Below are positions 22,118 through 34,300 of a stretch of DNA of 64,000 nucleotides, piece after piece (within the stretch, counting starts at the first letter, position 1; every line of letters starts with the position of its first letter). Under the pieces are notes generated by a model. That model searched no databases. It saw nothing but the letters and a program-made list of their open reading frames with translations, and was not told the origin of the DNA. The translations under genes were made by a program, and so were the position numbers. The stretch comes from Phyto melanocephala (Eukaryota; Arthropoda; Insecta; Diptera; Rhinophoridae), in the NCBI GenBank assembly GCA_941918925.1, contig OW799234.1, positions 108,931,884 to 108,995,883 on the forward strand, written 5' to 3'.

Positions 22118-24296
22118 ACAAGTAAGAGCACAATATACACCATACATTTTGTGTTGTCCTTTTAAATCACAAATTTTTTTTTTAGATTATGTATTTATTT
22201 ATTTTTTTTTTTTTTTTGCTTAACTTAGATCTGCCATTAAGTTGTTTTCTTGTACTTAGTTTAAAAATGTAATGTAAAGTATGGCTACAGTAGATAATAG
22301 AATGATAGTAATGCTACTACAGTGGGCGTGTCACGCATATTATCACGCGTATAATGAATCAATTTATTTAAATTACAATATAGAACTACAGATTTTTATG
22401 ACATTTTAAAACCTTTACAACTATACCAAATACACAAAAGTGAGTGTATCGAAACAACATTTAAAGAATTCAGCCCCATAAATTTTCTTTTTAAATTTTT
22501 ATCCATTAATGTACATAAGTATATATGAATGTAAAAGGTAAAAGCCTTATATAGGAAAAGGGCGATAAAGAGGGCATGTCATACTACTTTTTTTTAATTT
22601 GAGGTTAGTTTAGCCAGAAGACCACACTGACGAAATTTCAGATTTGTATATTTTTTTTACGGGTTTAAAAACTTTAAAATTTTAAGAATAGTAGAATGTG
22701 CCATATCTTAGATGTGGGCATTAAAATAATTTTGTCGTAGTAATTTCTGCTAATGCATTTAACTTTTTAGATACCGCCATATACAGAGTCCTTTATACTA
22801 CCAAAAAATTTAATTTAGAATAAAAGAAAACCGTTATTAAAAACGTAGGCGTTAAAGTGGGCATGCCACCTTCAATTTCTTATATTATAATAACATTAGC
22901 CAGCCATACTTGCGAAATTTTAGCCTTTTACATCTTATTCTGTTGCTTCAATCAGGGTTTAAACTTTATTAATAGTAGATTATGTGAGAAGTGAGCGTTA
23001 AAGTAGGCGTATAAAAATATTTTTTATTATTAAACTAAACTTAGATCATGATAAAAACAGCCCCTAATTCTTGATTTAAAATTTTTGTTGATATAGATAT
23101 TGCATCATTTAAAGATAAAAAATTATATAGGAGGTCAGCGTGCACCTTTTTAATGGTATTAGCGGAAATCACCCTTCGTTGTAAACATGAAGCAAATGTT
23201 GCAGATCTTGCAAGTCTTTTATATATTCTATTGCAAACGTTGCTTTTAAAAATTTCCAACTGTTTTTAGTATTGGAAATAAGTGCTTGTGTGGGAAATGT
23301 AATTTTAGTGTATTTTGTTTTTGTGTTGTTGCAAACTTAAGAATATATATACTAGACTTGCAATATCTGCAACATTTGTATGATCTGTTTGCAACGAAGG
23401 GTGATTTCCCCTATTGTAATAAAATTGACCACAAAGCTATACTTATTTGCAAATTTCTAGATCTTACATCTAATTTCCTTGCTTCCATGAGCTTTTGTAT
23501 TTTGTTAATAGTAGATAATGTACAAAGTTGGAATTAAAATATTCGTGACAAAGTAAATATAAAAAAAAGCAAAGAAAATATTAAAGAATTTAACCTAAAT
23601 ATTACATTATAGAGTCCCTAATTCTTCAAACCTATTTGCCATTAAAAAATTTATATGATTTTATGAAGAATCGTTTTATAAGAGGTGAGTGTTAAAGTGG
23701 CATATTACCTTTATTTTCCATTGTTCAAAGGATATTTAACAAAAAGTTTTATTTGCAAAAATTCAGCGTCATACGTATAGTTTTGTCGTTTTTATAACAT
23801 TTTTAATTTTATAAAGGCTAAGAAAGACACTGTGCGAGGTAAATTTTCATACATTTTGATCTTTAACTCCTTTTATTATATATGGATTTAAAAAGTTTTC
23901 GGGAAAACATAAATTTTATTTTAGTAAATAAATTTGATCACTCTAAGTCATTGCGTTTAGACATAATCGCATTTTATTCAATCTCCGAAAGACTTGTTTG
24001 CTTGCTCTAGCATCACAAGCTCTAAATCTCTTTTTATTTGACCGATTTAGCCCATTCTTAATACCAAATATTTCTGATGTTCTAGAAATATTATGGTTTA
24101 ATTTTATCCCCCTACCTTTTTCCGTCCGATCTTTTTTATGCTTTCAACAGACGGACGGAGATAGGTAGATCATCCTAAAATAAAACCAGGACTAAGAAAA
24201 CATATAGCCTGTGAGTTGTAAAATTAATATTTTGATATAAAAGGAATAACAAAATGATTACACCCTTATACTATATTTTCGGTGGTGGGAATAAAA
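22118..24296 (-). mobile_element. DINE-like element (long subfamily), worn, with nested palindrome
   Basis: It opens with ACAAGTAAGAGCACAATATA, the terminal tail with a decayed hairpin. It closes with TTTTCGGTGGTGGGAATAAAAA. GACGGACGGAGATAGGTAGATC, AATAACAAAATGATTACACC and several GTGGGCGT/GTTAAAGTGG boxes show it is related to 13354-15728. The hairpin MITE at 23164-23409 is inserted in it. Confidence 0.6.
23164..23409. mobile_element. Palindromic MITE
   Basis: A 246-bp near-complete palindrome. The left arm is GGAAATCACCCTTCGTTGTA..., and the right arm in reverse complement is GGAAATCACCCTTCGTTGCA.... Similarity continues through AAATGTTGCAGAT.TTGCAAG and TATATATTCT almost to the centre. 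It is non-coding, and the frames seen in it are by-products of the palindrome. Its target duplication is unclear. Confidence 0.7.
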
Positions 24297-26234
24297 ACAA
24301 ATATTACACTGGTTGTCAAAAAAAAAGTCGGGAGCTCGAACCTTGTTATCCAAATCTGTTTACAGATTTTTCCGATCACGATTACCTGCTGTTTCAGGAT
24401 TAATTTCCCAGAAGAAATCAGTTAACATTTCTAGGGACTACTTGCCATTATATACCTGAACCTGGTTTTATACCTGAACCGCAAAAACAAGTATGTTGCG
24501 CATAAATGTGTTACATAGTGTGTTGCAAAAAAGGTACCTGACCTTAATTGTGAATAAAATTACAAACATTTGTACATCGATTTTCATCATTTATAGCTTA
24601 TTTTAATCCCAGTATACTTAAGTAGCTTTTCGAATAAGGACAAAACTGTTTTAAAGTTTTTGAAGACACCAATTTTTTAATAACTGCGAAATAGTTGAAA
24701 ATAGAAAAAAATTAAGTAAACTTTACTTAAAGGTATTTCCATTTCACATGTTTTGGTGTTTTAATTATTTAAAAATCGCTAAAGAGTTATATTGATTTTT
24801 AGAAAAATATTAGCAAGGCCCTTAAAAAAATATGTACGTGTTACACGAAAACTGAAAGCGGATTTGAAGTAAACGAGTTGAGATCACTATATGAAACATA
24901 TTTATGTTCAGTGACCATTTTTTAACAGACCAGTGTTATTTATTACTCCCCAGCGAAAAAAATTGGAAGTAGTACAAAGCGAATTACATTTTAAAGACTT
25001 CTAAATTAATTGTGTAGAAGCAATAATTCTAAAAATAAATTCTTAATTGTCAAGCAATTTGTCAGAAACGATGTGCTTAAAAATGAATGCAACATCCTGC
25101 AAAATATCTTATACAATCCACATAAGCAAACAAAATTAACTCATGTAACAGCGAATGCTTTTCACAATAAACACATGAGTTCTGTGCACTTGTTAAAATA
25201 GAGTGCATTTCATTAAAATATTCATGTAAAAACATGATCTCCAATGACACGCTAATGTTAAAAGCATTAGTGTTTTCACCTAAATTTAATCACTTCGTCA
25301 CCAGTTGAACCCCTGCAAATTCACTTTTTTGTCATAGATTGTTTTGCTGGGTCATAAAATATTTTTATTTTGACACATTTTGTGTTGACACATTCAAGCT
25401 TGAAAAATTCTAATGTTAAGTATTTTTGTAAGAGAGCGGAACTCTATTTAACAGTTACGTGTATTAAATAGTTTAAAACAATTTATTACAAAATGAACAA
25501 CAACTTTTATTAAAAACATACAGTTAACCTCACATGCAAACACATTTCGTGAAAATAATAAAACATGTCGTTCAGTAAAAACGATAAAAAAATATTTACA
25601 AAACTTGCCAAAATGACATGGTCAATATGTACATTTCTAGGAAAGTTTAAATGTCATGTCAAACTATAATTTAATTTTTAAAAGGGTTTTTAGTTTTTCG
25701 AGATTCCGAATGTTTTCTCGAAATGCCTTATAAATTATAAATAAAATTTTTTAATAAAAATAACTATCTGTATTCCAAAAACTTTTAAAATGGAAAATTT
25801 CATATTTTGTTGTGTTTTCTTTTTCATTGTGAATAGATAACAAAAAGAAAATTTTCTTTAATTAGTTTTAGAAATAGGAATTTGTTGTTTTATTTCATGA
25901 ATAAAACTATTGCCATATTGGGCAACACTTTGCAAACTTTTTCCACACCCTCGCAAATTATTGCTTTTTTATGATCTTAATAAAACAAAAAACATTGTGC
26001 TTTTCTTTAACTAATAACATACTGTCATTTGTTTTATTTAATTCATTTTGTAACACGAGGCTTTTACTATAATGTTTAAACATAATCTTAATGGCATTCA
26101 AAATGCTTAATTTTGCTTACACTGTTTTGCTTAACATATGTATTTAACGGACACCCACCCAGAATGTCAGTTAATTTTAGATCCTATTCTAAGATCAAAT
26201 TTTTTAAGTTAAGTTAAGTTCTGCCTGAATATAA
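24297..26234. other. AT-rich intronic DNA
   Basis: At 24425-24490 TATACCTGAACC occurs twice in tandem. Near 25130-25325 lies the second copy of the dispersed repeat at 11630-11815. No gene is seen. Confidence 0.4.
25130..25325 (+). repeat. Dispersed repeat, second copy
   Basis: It shares CCAATGACACGCTAATGTTA-like sequence, AATCACTTCG and CACCAGTTGAACCCCTGCAA with 11630-11815. It has the same orientation and is diverged. Confidence 0.5.
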
Positions 26235-26837
26235 TAGTGTTTTCAAACTTAGGGTTTTAATACAAAATTTGGTTTTAGCGTTAAATTCAATCCTCAAAAC
26301 CTGGTTTTACCATACAAAATAATTTTGTTAAAACCATCTTAAAACCTTTTTTGTTTTGAACTTAAGTAGATTTTATGAAATACACTCTTGATTTCGGTGT
26401 ACTAAATTTTGTACTAATACGTTAAAATTATGAAAAATAGCTAATAATGTTAGATGACGCTGAATAAATAAATAGTTTAACAAGGAAAATAAAACAAAAA
26501 AAGGCAATAGATGCAGCAACAACAACATAAAAGAAAAAGTATCTCCATAATTTTAAACCACTTTTCAACAATTCATTTGAAGAAAATATATTTTGAAGCG
26601 CATTGTAAAAATTTCTTAGTTTTTCATGAAACAAAAACAGCTGTAATACAGTGTGTGAAACAAATATTTTAACAAAATTACTTCAAGAAATGCACTTGAG
26701 ATACATATTTATTAATTTTGTTTTCAAAAAATGTGAGTTAAAACCTAATTTAACAAAACTTGTAGTGTGAACGCAAAATCAGCTGTTAGTGGTTTTAATA
26801 CTAAAACCAGGCTTTAACTTTAAGTATGAAAACACTA
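26235..26837. mobile_element. MITE with TAGTGTTTTCA ends
   Basis: The left end TAGTGTTTTCAAACTTAGGG and the right end, in reverse complement TAGTGTTTTCATACTTAAAG, match over about 18 bp. Subterminal inverted similarity (TTTTAATACAAAA..TGGTTTTA, CCTGGTTTTA) extends further. Length is about 600 bp. There is no coding content. A TA target is possible. Confidence 0.55.
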
Positions 26838-28438
26838 TAAGATTTCCATATAAAAGAAATATTTGTAATACGAAACAATCTTAAATTCAGGCTTAAAAAA
26901 TTTTCAAGCAAGTTTCTGTTTGCTAGTACGCAGCTGAAAACAGTGGAATTTTTGACATTTATTATCTAACACAGGAACGCTATTGCACTTAGTAGATATT
27001 TTTCTGTAAAATGAAATAACAACGATTGTTTTGACAATTGTTTGGTTAAGAAATTCTTAAAGTTTCGTTTTTTTTAATATTTACCATCCGGCAACACTTA
27101 TGGTGTTTTCTTTTCTGACGTTAATGTTGCATTAATTCTGCCCTATGCCTTCTTTTGTGTTCTTTTCTTAAAAATATGCAATATTATATACGGGTGACAA
27201 GTTCTTTTGTAATAATGTTGCCATAAAAATAACAAAAAATGTTACATGTTGTACCCTGAATTAAATCAAAGGGTTAGAATATTGCACTTTTTAACAGTTG
27301 ATATTAAAAAGTAGAATTAAGTTTTTGTAGTGGTTAAAAATAATTTATGGTCCCAAATTATTAAAATGGAAGCAAGAAATGTGGTTTTACATAAAAATCA
27401 TGTAAAAAAGGTGAACATTTCTGTTCTATTCTGCTGATTATAAAGGTAGCATTTTGTTAGGGTGTAGGCGACCTTTGAAAAGTGTTTAACTATGAAAGGG
27501 CAAGATTGTTTGTTAGAAAAGAAAACACCATTAAATTTAAAAATTATTTGTTATCTATATATGTATGTACGTCTATAAATTATTGTTATATATATACGTC
27601 TATAAATTAACGATGAATCATATAATGAAGTATTCCAATAGCAAATCCCCTTAAAAGCAAAAATTTTTGAAATATTTAATAGTGATGTTCTATATTGTAA
27701 AATTGTTGTCAATTATAATGTGGACGGACAAGTGAAGTAAGACCCTCTCTTTGTTATGCACTCACTTTTAGACAAAATTTAATGGTAATACTCCTTGAGC
27801 TACAGATTCAGAAAATATACCGAAAAAACAATTAACTAAAAAAAAAATCCCAGGAAAATTATCTTAAGAGTTCTTGGGATAAGAACGAAAAATTTGGTTT
27901 ACCTTAACTTAGTGACCAACGATAAACAATTGTTAAACTAAAAAAAAAAAACAATTGTATTTTGGGTTTTAAAATAATTAAAAAAAAAAAACATATAAAC
28001 ATATTACTAATTAAAGAAAACAACGAAACAAAAACAAAACAACTTAATTTTAATATGCAATTTAGATTCAGGTCATGTTTTTGTGTGTTGTAATTTTTGA
28101 ATTTTACACACTTTAAAAATTTACAAAAAAAAAAAGTAAATAAATGAAACAAATATATCAGCCACATAGTCAGCGTTTTTAAGGACACATAAATAAACAA
28201 TTTGTGGACATTTCAATAATAGTGTATATAAATATCATGCGAATAAAATAAACAATTAAATCTTGTTTAGGATATTATTTTTTTAAATGATATTTGGTTT
28301 TTTATTGTATACAAAATATATATTTTACAATAAATACCTAAAAATAAAGGTACCACTAAATTGCTTTCATTTAAGTGAAGTGTGTTTCAACAAAAAATTT
28401 AGCTGCAAATCTCCGATACATACTTATTTTATATATAA
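26838..28438. other. AT-rich intronic DNA
   Basis: Short frames only. A 28-bp tandem pair, ACGTCTATAAATTA with a TATATATA linker, occurs at about 27568-27611. Nothing else is identifiable. Confidence 0.4.
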
Positions 28439-29228
28439 CAAGTAAAAGCGCTATATTCGGCCGTGCCGAATCTTATATACCCTTCACAACGTGTAGTCAT
28501 GCAATAACAGTAAATTCACGTATGTATGTTAAAAAAAACAAAAAAAAAAAAAAAAAAAAAAAAAAATTAAAAAAAAAAAAAATAAAAAAAAAAATTAAAA
28601 AAAAAAAAATTATTATATACATATATAATATAAATAAAACAAAAAAAAAAATAAAAAAAAAATTAAAAAAAAAAAATAAAAAAAATAATAAAAATATATA
28701 TAATATATTAAATAAAAAATAAATAAAAAATTAAAAAAAATTAAAAAAAAAAATTTTAAAAAAATTTAAAAAAAAATTTTTTTGCCTCAGCTGGGATTCG
28801 ATGCCACGTTTTCTCTAACCAGTATGTATGTTTGTATGTATGTATGTTGTTGTTGTAATGTTGTTTTTATGAAAAGAAAATCGAGGTGGTCGTGGGTTTT
28901 TGCTCATATCTCAGTTGTTTATGTACCGATGTTTCTGATTTTCAATACCGATCTACTCCCGAATATTTCTGATATTTTAATACCTTACCCGGGTCCAACC
29001 TATGTCGGGGGGCTTCAAAAAGTTGATTTCAACATACACACGGACAGACGGTCAGACGGACAGACGGACAGACGGACAGACGGACAGACGGTCAGGGCTT
29101 AATCGACTCCTCTATTCATAAGCTTTCAGAAAATATATACTTTATGGGGTCGGAAATGAAAATTGTAGAAATTTCACACGGAATGACAAACCTATATATA
29201 CCCTTTTTCACTGTGTGAAGGGTATAAA
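28439..29228 (-). mobile_element. DINE-like element, short subfamily, intact ends
   Basis: The left end has ACAAGTAAAAGCGCTAT, the hairpin ATTCGGCCGTGCCGAAT (28455-28471) and TATATACCCTTCACA. The right end is TACCCTTTTCACTGTGTGAA followed by GGGTATAAAA, which forms the opposite-end inverted repeat. In between are a long A-rich tract (28531-28780), a CAGACGG array (29044-29092) and TACTTTATGGGGTCGGAAAT. The apparent 106- and 115-codon frames here are translations of repeat and homopolymer. It shows the uninterrupted form of the site that the gypsy element hit at 30841. Confidence 0.8.
28531..28780 (+). repeat. A-rich low-complexity tract within the DINE copy
   Basis: Long runs of A interrupted by single T or C and short TATATA groups. 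An equivalent tract lies at 30225-30440, and a T-rich one at 49205-49380 in the inverted copy. It is therefore an inherited, unstable part of this subfamily. Confidence 0.8.
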
Positions 29229-30047
29229 AATAACATACAAATCAATGTGACTTATTCTATAAGTACATTCGTTGTATTAATATATCTGTGGAAGAAATAT
29301 AAAACTGCTTAAGTCGACATTAGCCAAAGTTAAGAAAATAACACAACTGAAATCCCGGAATTTAAATCTACCCTCATAAGTAACCACACATTTGCAATAA
29401 TGTCGTATTTATTTAATAATATTTTTTTAACAATAAAAACCTTTTTACAAGTATTCTTATTAAACAACGAGAACACCCGAGAACACGGACAGACTGACAG
29501 AGTTTAATCGACACCCCAATTTAAAAGAAGAAACTAGTTTTATGTACTATCCTGATCAATCGAAAAGGTTTAATTTTTTCCGAGAAAAAAAAATATATTG
29601 ACTTAAGTCGCTTTAAACTCTCTTAACATTATCGGTAAGCAACCAAATGTAAGTACATACATAATTATTTATTTCCACAATTTTATTTCAAAGACTATAT
29701 AGAATTAGGTTGCTTACACTAAATAAAATAAATCAATATATTATCCATTCCTCCGTCACTTTTGATTTGCAATAGTCGCTTAAGTGAAAAAACATAAGTT
29801 GTTACACTCTTTTAAATATAAAACTTTTATTTTGCAAAAAAAATTAAATTTTGTTAATTAAATATTTTATTAATTACTTTAAGTTAAATTACCAATTTGG
29901 ACAAAATATTGCACTTTAATGTGAGATAAGGTATATGAATTTTTTCCCCTAAGCCGTAATTGTAGTTTCTCAGAAATCTTTTTGAATATTAAAATTGAAT
30001 ATGTTTTTCGAGTTAGGCTTTTATACCTTATGATCACAGATATTAGA
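29229..30047. other. AT-rich spacer
   Basis: No gene is seen. A GAACACGGACAGACTGACAG string at 29474-29500 resembles the DINE CAGACGG array, so a DINE scrap may be present. Confidence 0.4.
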
Positions 30048-30101
30048 CTGGGTACAAATACAACATAAAAAAGGTTTTATTTATGTTGCATTTGTACCCA
30101 G
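30048..30101. repeat. Perfect-hairpin palindrome at the DINE edge
   Basis: The arms 30048-30069 (CTGGGTACAAATACAACATA...) and 30080-30101 are reverse complements with one mismatch and a 10-nt loop. It replaces the usual ACAAGTAAG tail and joins the DINE hairpin region directly. Confidence 0.65.
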
Positions 30102-30844
30102 AGCGCTATATTCGGCCGTGCCGAATCTTATATACCCTTCACAATGTGTAGTCATGCAATAACAGTAGTCTGTATCACCATTCATCCCATATGAAATACG
30201 TACATACATATAAAAAACATACATATATAAAAACAAAAAAATAAAAACAACAAAAAACATGTTAAAAGAAAAAAATAAAAATAAAAAAATAAATTTAAAA
30301 AAAATTAAAAAAAAAAATAATTAAAATATATATAATAAATATAAAACAGAAAAAATAATAAAAAAAAATTTAAAAAAAAATTATAAAAATATAAATAATA
30401 TATTAAATAAAAAAAAAAAAATTTAAAAACAAATAAAAAAAATTTTTTTTTGGCTCAGCTGGGATTCGATGCCACGTTTTCTCTAACCAGCATACACGTT
30501 TGTATGTATGTATGTTGTTGTTGTTGTTGTTGTAATGTTGGTTTTGTGAAAAAAAAATCGAGGTGGTCGTGGGTTTTTGCTCATATCTCAGTTGTTTATG
30601 TACCGATGTTTCTGATTTTAAATACCGATCTACTCCCGAATATTTCTGATATCTTAATACCTCACACGGGCCCAAGCGATATTGGGGGGGGGGCTTCAAA
30701 AAGTTGATTTCAACATACACACGGACAGACGGACAGACTGACAGAGCATAATCGACTCCCCTATTCATAAGCTTTCAGAAAAAATATACTTTATGGGGTC
30801 GGAAATGAAAATTGTAGAAATTTCACACGGAATGACAAACCTAT
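30101..30844 (-). mobile_element. DINE-like element, part 1, interrupted by gypsy insertion
   Basis: It has GAGCGCTATATTCGGCCGTG with the hairpin at 30110-30126, TATATACCCTTCACAATGTG, the A-rich tract, a GTTGTTGTTGTT run, CAGACGGACAG, and TACTTTATGGGGTCGGAAAT, ending ATGACAAACCTAT. The element continues after the gypsy insertion at 36986 (TATATACCCTTTCTCACTGT). It is very similar to 28439-29228. Confidence 0.8.
30841..30844. other. Target-site duplication, left copy (CTAT)
   Basis: CTAT directly before the LTR terminus TGTTACG. The partner is at 36986-36989. A 4-bp duplication is usual for Ty3/gypsy integrases. Confidence 0.85.
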
Positions 30845-31377
30845 TGTTACGTTTATACCTTTTATAAACGTTGGATTATTTCCTTTAAATAAAGCCTTCG
30901 AGTTCTTTTATTGCAATTAAAAATAACACTTTAAATTCGTTATAAAATTAAGAGCACTTTATTTATTTAAATACACTCAAATATTGTTCTTATATCACTT
31001 TACTTATTACACTTATAGTTATACACTTTTATTATCAAACTCACTTTGATACGCACTTTACAAGCTCTATTGTAATACTGATTACGTTAGCTGTGTTGTT
31101 CGGCTATTTATAGTAACATAGTGGTGTTCGGTAACATTCGACAAAGTTCTCGTATGTACATTCTAGTACATTCGAAAACCGTTAAATTTAAATTAAGACG
31201 TTAAGTAATATGCACGAATAATAGAAGTGCCTAAAAGTATGCTACACAAAATAACAAACAACATTTTCGAAAAACCAGCAAAACAAACTAATACAAATAC
31301 AACTACAGTAACTTTAACTGCTACAAATAAAATAAATTAAAATGTAAATTAAGCTACTTAAAAATAAATCTGTAACA
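30845..31377 (-). repeat. 3' LTR
   Basis: 533 bp, bounded on the plus strand by TGTTACGTTT and CTGTAACA, with 6-bp terminal inverted repeats TGTTAC/GTAACA. On the minus strand it has a TATA box (31105-31112) and a TCAGT initiator (31077-31081). An AATAAATAAA-type polyadenylation signal lies near 30958-30968. Differences from the other LTR are seen near 30890-30893 and in the GTATGTACATT segment (G in the partner). Confidence 0.95.
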
Positions 31378-31388
31378 CTACCGCCCGC
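31378..31388 (-). other. Polypurine tract
   Basis: On the minus strand, AAGCGGGCGGTAG lies between the pol stop codon (31389-31391) and the 3' LTR. A purine-rich run directly at the LTR edge is the expected plus-strand primer. It is short and carries two pyrimidines. Confidence 0.6.
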
Positions 31389-34300
31389 TTAAGCCTGTTC
31401 GTCCCGAATAGGCACAAATTCACTTTTTCCGTACTTAGCGCGGCGCTCGAGATGAACCACTTTCATCTTTGATCTTGGGCTATTGTACTTCTGTATTCTA
31501 TACACGACATCATTTATTCTTTTTATCACCTTATACGGCCCATCCCAATGAGTTTGGAGTTTAGGAGACAGTCCTTTTTTTCGTTGTGGGTTATATAGTA
31601 GAACTAGCTGACCCTCATTAAAGCCTTCACAATTCGCTGCTCTGTCATATCTGGCCTTCATCTTGTCGCTGGTCATTTTTATTCGGCCACGAACGAATTC
31701 ATGAATTTCGTCTAGATCTTTTTGTTCCCTTGAAGTGTCTTCTTCGTGCTCATCTATTGTCGAGGGATTAATACCGAATTCTAGATCACCTGGCAGTTTT
31801 AGCTCGGTTCCAAACATAATTTTTGCGGGTGTTCGGGAGGTAGAGTCATAAACGGCTGACCTGTATGCCAACAGAAATTTTGGTATGTGCTCATCCCAGT
31901 CCCTTTGGTGTGCACTGACCACTTTTCTCAAGTGTTCCTCCAACGTGCGGTTAAATCTGTCGACCATGCCGTCAGATTGTGGATGCAGTGGCGTAGTCCT
32001 CGTTTTTCGGATACCGTATAGTTCGCACATTTCCTGGAATATCGCAGATTCAAAATTTCTTCCCTGATCAGAATGTAGCTCAAGCGGAACTCCATAGCGG
32101 CACACCCAATTGTTCACAAATGCGTTTACGACAGTTTTAGCTTCTTGGTTTGGTATTGCGTATACCTCTGGCCATTTGCTAAAATAGTCGATTACAACTA
32201 GAACGTAACGGTTTCCAGCCTCACTGACAGGAAAAGGGCCTGCTATATCCATCGCTATTCGCTCAAACGGAGCACCTGAATTGTACTGCTTCAGCGCTCC
32301 TCGACTCCGTCTTACTGGGCCCTTGGCTGCGATACATTGTGCGCAATTTGCTATCCAATCAGCTACAGATTGTTGGCATCCAACCCAATAGAAACGTTGC
32401 TTTATCTTTTCTATGGTTTTTGTTACACCAAGGTGTCCACCACTTGAACCATTATGAAACTCCTTCAATACCTCTTTGACTTTAGAGGAAGGCACCACAA
32501 TCAGATTTGTTGTCGATTTACCATCAGTACTTTCCCATTTGCGATAAAGGCACCCGTTAATAACCTGCAGACTATTCCATAGCGCCCAGTATGATTTCAT
32601 CAGTGGACTTTCCGCTGATATTTGGTTACGGGTTGGCCTTTTGTCTTCCTCCTTTGCTGACATAATTTTTGCCAGTAAGGGATCATCTCTTTGCGCCGCT
32701 GACCAGTCGTCACTTGTCTCTATATGTGTTAGTCGAACGTCGACGACACATTCTTTTCCTTCAGCTTTTACACAATGTTTGCACTCCAATCTGCACGGTC
32801 TTCGGGAGAGTGCATCTGCATTTCCATGTTTAGTGCCCTTTCTGTGCTCAATGCTGAAATCGTAGCTCTGGAGACGTTCAATCCAACGGGCTAGCTGTCC
32901 TTCCGGTTGTTTAAATTGTAGCAACCATCTGAGTGCAGAGTGATCGGTTCTTAGTTCGAAGTGTTGTCCGTACAGATATTTGTGGTAATGCTTTACACAC
33001 TCCACAACTGCCAGAAGCTCTCGTCGTGTTACACAATAATTTCTTTCAGGCTTCGAGAGTGTCCGACTGTAGTAACCTATGACTCTTTCTGTTCCATTGA
33101 CAACCTGCGAAAGAACACCACCTATCCCGTATCCACTCGCATCGCTATCCAATACAAATTTCTCCTCAGCGATAGGATATGCCAAAACTGGTGCTACGCA
33201 TAACAACTCCTTGAGCTTCTTGAATGCTTGTTCTTGTGCTTCAGCCCACAAGAATGGTCGTGACTTCTTGGTGAGCTCATGTAGACTGGCAGCGACACTG
33301 GCAAAATTCGGCACAAATCGCCTGTAGTAGGTACAGAGGCCTAGAAAACTACGTAACTCATGAAGATTTTTCGGGCGAGGCCAGTCCCTCACAGCTTGAA
33401 TTTTATCTTCGTCAGTTGATATACCATCCTCTGCGACTCGATGCCCCAAGTATTTAACCTCTTTTTGGAACAATGCACATTTCTTTGCGCTTAATTTAAG
33501 TCCAGCCGCTGATATTCGTTTAAGAACTTCTTCTAGATTTTTCAGGTGATCGTCCAAACTTTTACCCATGACAATTATGTCATCAAGATACACCAGGCAT
33601 GTCTTCCAATGAAGTCCCCTTAATACGCGTTCCATTAATCGCTCGAATGTGGCTGGAGCGTTGCATAGTCCAAATGGCATCACGTTAAATTGCCACAGCC
33701 CGTCACTTGCACTAAAAGCTGTTTTCTCCTTATCTTTATCAGATATTTCTACTTGCCAATAACCACTTTGCAGGTCTAAAGTAGAGAACCATTTTGTTCC
33801 AGCTAGCGTGTCCAGAGTGTCATCTATCCTTGGTAGTGGATAACTGTCCTTCTTAGTGACGTCATTTAGTTTTCTATAATCGACGCAAAATCTTGTGCTG
33901 CCATCTTTCTTTTTAACCAAAACTACCGGTGAGCTCCAAGGACTTGAAGAAGGTTCTATTACTCCACTCTGCTCCATTTCATTGACAAGCTCTTTGACTT
34001 CATTACGTTTCGCTAGAGGAATACTTCTAGGAGCTTGTTTTATAGGCCTTGCATCGCCGGTATTTATCTGATGTTTCACAAGTGATGTCCTACCTTGATG
34101 TTGACCTTTCAGAGCGAAGATGGATGCATGTTTTCTGAGTAGCTGTTTTGCTTTATTCCTATCGGACGGCGATAATCCTTTAACCCACTTCTCTACGTAT
34201 TCTGCTAGCATCTCCTGCTCTTTGTTTGATATACTGACAGGAGACGATTTCATTTCGCAGTTAATTATTGCCTCAGCTTTAGCACATTGACCTAATTCGA

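Noticed and set aside
27904..28200. 98-codon minus-strand hydrophobic frame
   Set aside because: It is made of T-rich runs giving Phe/Leu/Ile; no conserved motif or context.
28375..29102. Open frames of 115 and 106 codons
   Set aside because: They are translations of the A-rich tract and conserved DINE core; the same frames recur at 30450-30707 only because the repeat does.
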